Shown here one piece after another: positions 63,031 to 64,000 of a DNA stretch of 64,000 bases. The notes below the pieces were generated by a model. It saw nothing but the letters and a program-made list of their open reading frames with translations. It was not told the origin of the DNA and did not search any database. The DNA is from Sedimentitalea sp041224545 (GTDB taxonomy: Bacteria > Pseudomonadota > Alphaproteobacteria > Rhodobacterales > Rhodobacteraceae). The first letter of the stretch is position 1. Each line of letters begins with the position of its first letter. Location: assembly GCF_041224545.1 (NCBI RefSeq), contig NZ_JBGFGP010000177.1:41814-105813 (forward strand), written 5' to 3'. The position numbers were made by a program, and so were the translations under genes.

Positions 63031-63374
63031 TCGGCCCCGGCACAAGTGTGCGGGTCTACCTGGCCTGTGGCGCGACCGACATGAGGAAGGGGATTGCAGG
63101 TCTCGCGGCCCTTACTCAGGACGTGCTCCGTCAGAAGCCGACCGGTGGCGCGGTTTTCGCCTTTCGCGGGCGCATGGATGACAGAGTCAAACTTTTGTAT
63201 TGGGACGGCCAGGGCTTCTGTCTTTATTGCAAGGTCCTGTCCCGTGGGCGTTTTCCCTGGCCCTCGGCCAGTGACGGGGTGGCCCGGCTGACCTCGGCGC
63301 AGTTGGCAATGCTCTGGGAAGGAATTGACTGGAGACGGCCAGACTGGGGCGCGCCGCCGGCCCGGGTTGGCTGA
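63027..63374 (+). CDS. tnpB: IS66 TnpB
   Basis: The 115-residue protein begins at the overlap with tnpA. VYLACGATDMRKGIAGLAAL and FRGRMDDRVKLLYWDGQGF, LYCKVLSRGRFPWP are the family core. It is full length. The C-terminal end LTSAQLAMLWEGIDWRRPD is typical. Confidence 0.94.
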   Translation: MIGPGTSVRVYLACGATDMRKGIAGLAALTQDVLRQKPTGGAVFAFRGRMDDRVKLLYWDGQGFCLYCKVLSRGRFPWPSASDGVARLTSAQLAMLWEGIDWRRPDWGAPPARVG

Positions 63375-63434
63375 TTATCTGACTGTTTTTGCTTATTTTA
63401 TTAATCATTCCGAGGAGTCGTGATAGACAGGCGC

Positions 63435-64000
63435 ATGACCTCCGCCACCGCCCAATTGCCCGACGATCCGGTCGCCCTGAAGGCGATGATCGTTGCTTTG
63501 CAGGCGGAGAATGCGCAGGTGGAAGAGACGATCGCGCGGCTGAAGGCCAGCCTGCGGGCTCACGAGGCACTGGTGCAGGCGCTGCGGCTGCGGATCGCCC
63601 GGCTGAAGAAGCAGCGGTTCGGCCAGAGTTCGGAGAAGATCGAGCGGGAGATCGAGCAACTGGAACTGGCGCTCGAGAACCTCGAGGTGAGCCAGGCCAG
63701 CGGTGAGGCCGAGATGCCACCCGAAGAGGATGACGAGGTCACCGCGTCGGTCGCCGAGGGCAAGACGGTCGCCATCCCGCGCCGTCGCAAGCCGCGGGTG
63801 ACGGCCGCGACGCCGCGCGAGCGCATCGTGCTCGATCCCGGCGACAGTTGCCCCGACTACGGCGGCGCCCTGCGCCTGATCGGCGAAGATGTCAGTGAGA
63901 TTCTCGATCTGATCGCCGCCAAGCTGAAGGTGGTCGAGACGGCCCGGTTGAAGAAGTCCTGCCGGCGCTGCGAGAAGATCACCCAACTGCCGGCGCCGTC
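63435..64000 (+). CDS. tnpC: IS66 TnpC transposase, 3' partial
   Basis: The ATG at 63435 opens a frame that remains open to the window end, giving at least 188 residues. The N-terminal helical coiled coil (RIARLKKQRFGQSSEKIERE) and the zinc-binding region are visible. One zinc-ligand position reads CPDYGGAL where the family has CPxCGGAL, so a Cys is replaced by Tyr; the second pair CRRCEK is intact. The DDE domain lies beyond the window. Confidence 0.92.
   Translation, partial: MTSATAQLPDDPVALKAMIVALQAENAQVEETIARLKASLRAHEALVQALRLRIARLKKQRFGQSSEKIEREIEQLELALENLEVSQASGEAEMPPEEDDEVTASVAEGKTVAIPRRRKPRVTAATPRERIVLDPGDSCPDYGGALRLIGEDVSEILDLIAAKLKVVETARLKKSCRRCEKITQLPAP

Larger units (their letters stand above)
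62567..64000 (+). mobile_element. IS66-family insertion sequence, 3' end beyond the window
   Basis: The probable left end is GTAACCGGCCGCTCTGGG at 62567; IS66 ends typically begin GTAA. The element carries tnpA, tnpB and tnpC in the canonical order. Its right end is outside the window. Confidence 0.85.

Noticed and set aside
1..64000. CRISPR array or intact prophage
   Set aside because: No regularly spaced direct repeats, cas genes, capsid, tail or packaging genes were seen.

Overview
The window looks like a chromosomal segment of a Rhodobacteraceae (Roseobacter-group) alphaproteobacterium. The inference rests on high-GC coding sequence, the short ProRS type, a PccR/ScfR-controlled propionyl-CoA carboxylase region, a betI-betC-betA operon, DUF6497, DUF4174, DUF1127 and DUF1036 proteins, and the adjacent hda-like, ppk and ppx genes.

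Layout. 1-4.2 kb: a 1183-residue repeat-containing protein with a papain-like Cys motif, followed by a small acidic protein; this is the least explained pair in the window. 4.3-9.98 kb: KDG kinase, a lipoprotein with HEMTH motif, LolCE-LolD lipoprotein release system, and two glycosyltransferases, one of them a GC mosaic. 9.98-19.2 kb: proS, an AI-2E family permease, an Hda-like ATPase, polyphosphate kinase, Ppx/GppA, an EEP-family phosphatase or nuclease, and a DjlA-like co-chaperone. 19.4-30.7 kb: the propionyl-CoA to succinyl-CoA region (methylmalonyl-CoA mutase, PccA, PccB), small lipoproteins, an efflux pump and the regulator PccR, with TTTGCAAA sites upstream of pccB and pccR. 30.8-36.6 kb: DUF465, a thermonuclease, betI-betC-betA (choline-O-sulfate to choline to betaine aldehyde) and a DUF1036 protein. 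36.7-49.3 kb: transporters (two EamA, ArgO with divergent ArgP, two SLC13 permeases, MgtE), YebC, a glutamine amidotransferase, a globin, 5-formyl-THF cyclo-ligase and a YmdB-type phosphodiesterase. 49.4-56.9 kb: guanine deaminase and 8-oxoguanine deaminase tail to tail, HisN, an XRE regulator, a quinone oxidoreductase, a LysR regulator, DUF1127 and a Bax-inhibitor-1 protein, closed by a strong terminator at 56910-56944.

From about 56.95 kb to the end the character changes to a mobile-element graveyard. It holds an IS200 TnpA tail cut by an IS3 copy, the IS3 copy joined to a serine-recombinase fragment, a low-coding stretch with inverted repeats, a frameshifted small gene, an intact tRNA-Thr(CGT) beside a truncated tRNA-Thr-like copy, two IS481 fragments, a decayed IS110 copy split by a truncated second IS3 whose DDE motif carries a palindromic insertion, and an IS66 element running off the window end. 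This is best read as an insertion hot spot next to a tRNA gene.

No CRISPR array, rRNA or intact prophage was seen. Functional calls rest on motif recognition by eye; no alignment or database search was run.
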